Shown in pieces: positions 62,805 through 64,000 of a stretch of 64,000 nucleotides of DNA. Each line of letters opens with the position of its first letter. Positions within the stretch are counted from its first letter, which is position 1. The DNA is from Nitrospinaceae bacterium (GTDB taxonomy: Bacteria; Nitrospinota_A; UBA7883; JAJDBK01), in contig JAJDBK010000011.1 in NCBI GenBank assembly GCA_029261405.1, positions 124,001 to 188,000 of the forward strand. The letters run 5' to 3'. Both the position numbers and the translations under genes were made by a program. The notes under the pieces were generated by a model that saw nothing but the letters and a program-made list of their open reading frames with translations, did no database searches and was not told the origin of the DNA.

Positions 62805-63248
62805 ATGAAAATCCTGAAAGCATGGGAACGGGTATTCGTCTCACAATATGTTGAGAACGGCCAGAATGGCAAAATCGCCTACATGGTCGCCCGCCCAACT
62901 GCCAAGCCTGACAGCGCCAAGGCCAGCGCCCACAAACTCATGAAGCGTCCATACATTGAGAACGCTATACAAGACGCTCTCTCTCCCAACCTACCATCCA
63001 CTGGCGAAGGGCCAACCGTTACACTTGAGGATGTAACCGCAAAGCTCTTATCTGTTTACGATGAGGCGAGAAAGAATGAACAACTGGAGATAGCCCGGAA
63101 GACGTTAAACGATCTTGCCCGACTACACAAACTGGACGGACAACAGGTTGACGAGGCAGTGAAGTACCAACAGTTGATCGTGAATCTATTTTCGAGTGGT
63201 CTGACCAGCGGACGTGAAGACACCGCAATCACAATCGCACAGAAATAA
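62805..63248 (+). CDS. Phage terminase small subunit-like protein
   Basis: 147 residues from the ATG at 62805; the open frame extends further up but the conserved part begins here. KILKAWERVFVSQYVENGQN, GKIAYMVARPTAKPDSAKAS, AHKLMKRPYIENAIQDAL resembles the N-terminal DNA-binding helix-turn-helix of terminase small subunits. A second helical part follows (VTAKLLSVYDEARKNEQLEI, ARKTLNDLARLHKLDG). This would recognise phage DNA for packaging. No large terminase, portal or integrase follows in the window. The position just after tRNA-Ser fits an integrated element or its remnant. Confidence 0.65.
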   Translation: MKILKAWERVFVSQYVENGQNGKIAYMVARPTAKPDSAKASAHKLMKRPYIENAIQDALSPNLPSTGEGPTVTLEDVTAKLLSVYDEARKNEQLEIARKTLNDLARLHKLDGQQVDEAVKYQQLIVNLFSSGLTSGREDTAITIAQK

Positions 63249-63720
63249 AGCATCCTTTTTTCCTGACAGAAGCGCTTCCCCCCTCCCCCCGGCCTGTAGC
63301 GTTTATATAGTCACCCTGCACACCGATTAAAAAAAGTCGCAATTGTCAAAACCAACCGCCTGTATTGCCTGTAGGGCGTTTGCTCCAGTCAACTGGACCT
63401 GAACCATTCACCATATATCAGATAGTCCGGGTGACTTACTGTGGCTTACCTGCTTCCGTGTTTTAACAGGGATTTAAGCAATGGATGGGCGGTGAGAGCG
63501 TATCTGATCCACACAGCCGTGGCGATATTATCGAAAGACAAAACCATTCTGTTCAGGTACCGGGGACACCTGCGACCCGGCGAACCCTATTGAGATAAAG
63601 CCGGGTCAAGCCCTGTATATATATCGACCGTTACAGGTTAACTCTCTAAAATAGTTTTTGCCTGATCCTGAAAAAAATAAATATTTTTTTGGGAGAATAC
63701 AGGCGGCCTGTTTTAAGGGG
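63249..63720. other. Gene-free stretch
   Basis: No coding frame or structured RNA is recognised. It contains runs of C near 63280, a 5-bp stem ACAGG-CGG-CCTGT at 63700-63712 and A/T tracts near 63670-63690. It may be the non-coding part of an accessory element that continues beyond the window. Confidence 0.4.
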
Positions 63721-64000
63721 TCAATGCCAGGTGTAGCAAACACCTGTTGCCGTATTGCAACTCGTGAGTAGTTCAGGAGCTTTTGAGTACCTAAACGACC
63801 CTTCCTGCGTGCCACAATCTCCTGAGCCAGAGTATAAGCTACAAGAGTAAATGGATATTATCCCTTCCCCTTCGTCCCCAGTAAAATTGATCGCACAGTT
63901 ACATACCGCCCCGCTGGTTAGAAAGATAGTTGTAGAATTCGCCCCAAACCCAAAATCACTAAAATCTAGAACCGCCCCGTTAATATCAGCTGTCCATAAT
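63721..64000 (-). CDS. Cysteine-rich, secreted-looking protein, 3' part (5' end outside window)
   Basis: On the - strand a 92-codon frame runs from the window edge to a TGA at 63723-63721 without interruption. It reads GAVLDFSDFGFGANSTTIFL, TSGAVCNCAINFTGDEGEGI, ISIYSCSLYSGSGDCGTQEG and ends TSCNTATGVCYTWH. Six Cys, many Ser/Thr/Gly and beta-strand-like alternation look like an exported protein with disulfides. The start is beyond the window, so length and signal peptide are unknown. I do not recognise a family. Absence of stops over 92 codons and its composition are the only evidence. Confidence 0.45.
   Translation of the reverse strand, partial: LWTADINGAVLDFSDFGFGANSTTIFLTSGAVCNCAINFTGDEGEGIISIYSCSLYSGSGDCGTQEGSFRYSKAPELLTSCNTATGVCYTWH

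Noticed and set aside
63606-63815. A 69-codon - strand frame near the right edge
   Set aside because: It overlaps the more protein-like Cys-rich frame in a different register and has a basic, unstructured composition.
62656-64000. A phage attachment-site repeat matching the tRNA-Ser 3' end
   Set aside because: No second copy of the tRNA 3' end sequence was found in this part of the window.

Overview
The window comes from a Gram-negative bacterium of moderate GC content. It carries a complete type II secretion (T2SS) pseudopilus and secretin operon, outer-membrane barrel and lipoprotein signals, a Wzm/Wzt polysaccharide exporter and a CobB-type sirtuin. The mix (FYDLN-type zinc ribbon, GspC without a PDZ domain, PilT in a housekeeping operon, TRAP permeases) fits a deltaproteobacterial-grade lineage such as Desulfobacterota, Nitrospinota or SAR324. 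The sequence alone does not settle the taxon.

Layout. (1) 1-13678, + strand: a tightly overlapped polysaccharide operon: C-terminal part of a bi-domain oxidoreductase, glycosyltransferase, methyltransferase, heparinase-like protein, Wzm permease, a Wzt ATPase fused to a methyltransferase, a methyltransferase with a C-terminal coiled coil, and asparagine synthase. The last fusion and coiled-coil protein resemble a chain-terminating and length-measuring export system. (2) 13885-15111: a single secreted propeller-like protein with a structured leader and its own terminator. (3) 15430-26564: a PKD lipoprotein followed by gspCDE, a 168-bp palindromic element, and gspFGHIJKLM. (4) 26614-31732: a TMTC-like GT-C membrane protein with TPRs, a lipoprotein peptidyl-prolyl isomerase, a DPM1-like glycosyltransferase and a methyltransferase. 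Together these suggest protein O-glycosylation coupled to secretion. (5) 31837-33885, - strand: cobB-hisS. (6) 33886-35848: an accessory island with a zinc-finger/NDT-like protein and a Phd/ParE toxin-antitoxin pair. (7) 35872-39227, - strand: an EIIA/PII-like/two-antiporter operon. (8) 39311-46887, - strand: tRNA-Leu, dnaE, zinc ribbon, a small lipoprotein, and guaBA. (9) 47305-52037, + strand: sigma-54 response regulator, porin, small periplasmic binding protein and sensor kinase. (10) 52115-53309: a broken DUF262 gene, then a region with DnaA-box-like sites. (11) 53608-57185: gltA and a CDGSH protein (-), TRAP permeases (+). (12) 57188-62232, - strand: wecG-like, deacetylase, aroE, pilT, nrnA and a small membrane protein. 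(13) 62400-64000: a second palindromic repeat abutting tRNA-Ser, a terminase-small-subunit-like gene, a gene-free stretch, and the 3' end of a cysteine-rich gene.

The strongest leads are the secretion plus glycosylation cluster with its probable substrate, the export ruler pair, the antiporter operon with two metabolic sensors, the dispersed palindromic repeat family, and the NDT-like protein in the accessory island.
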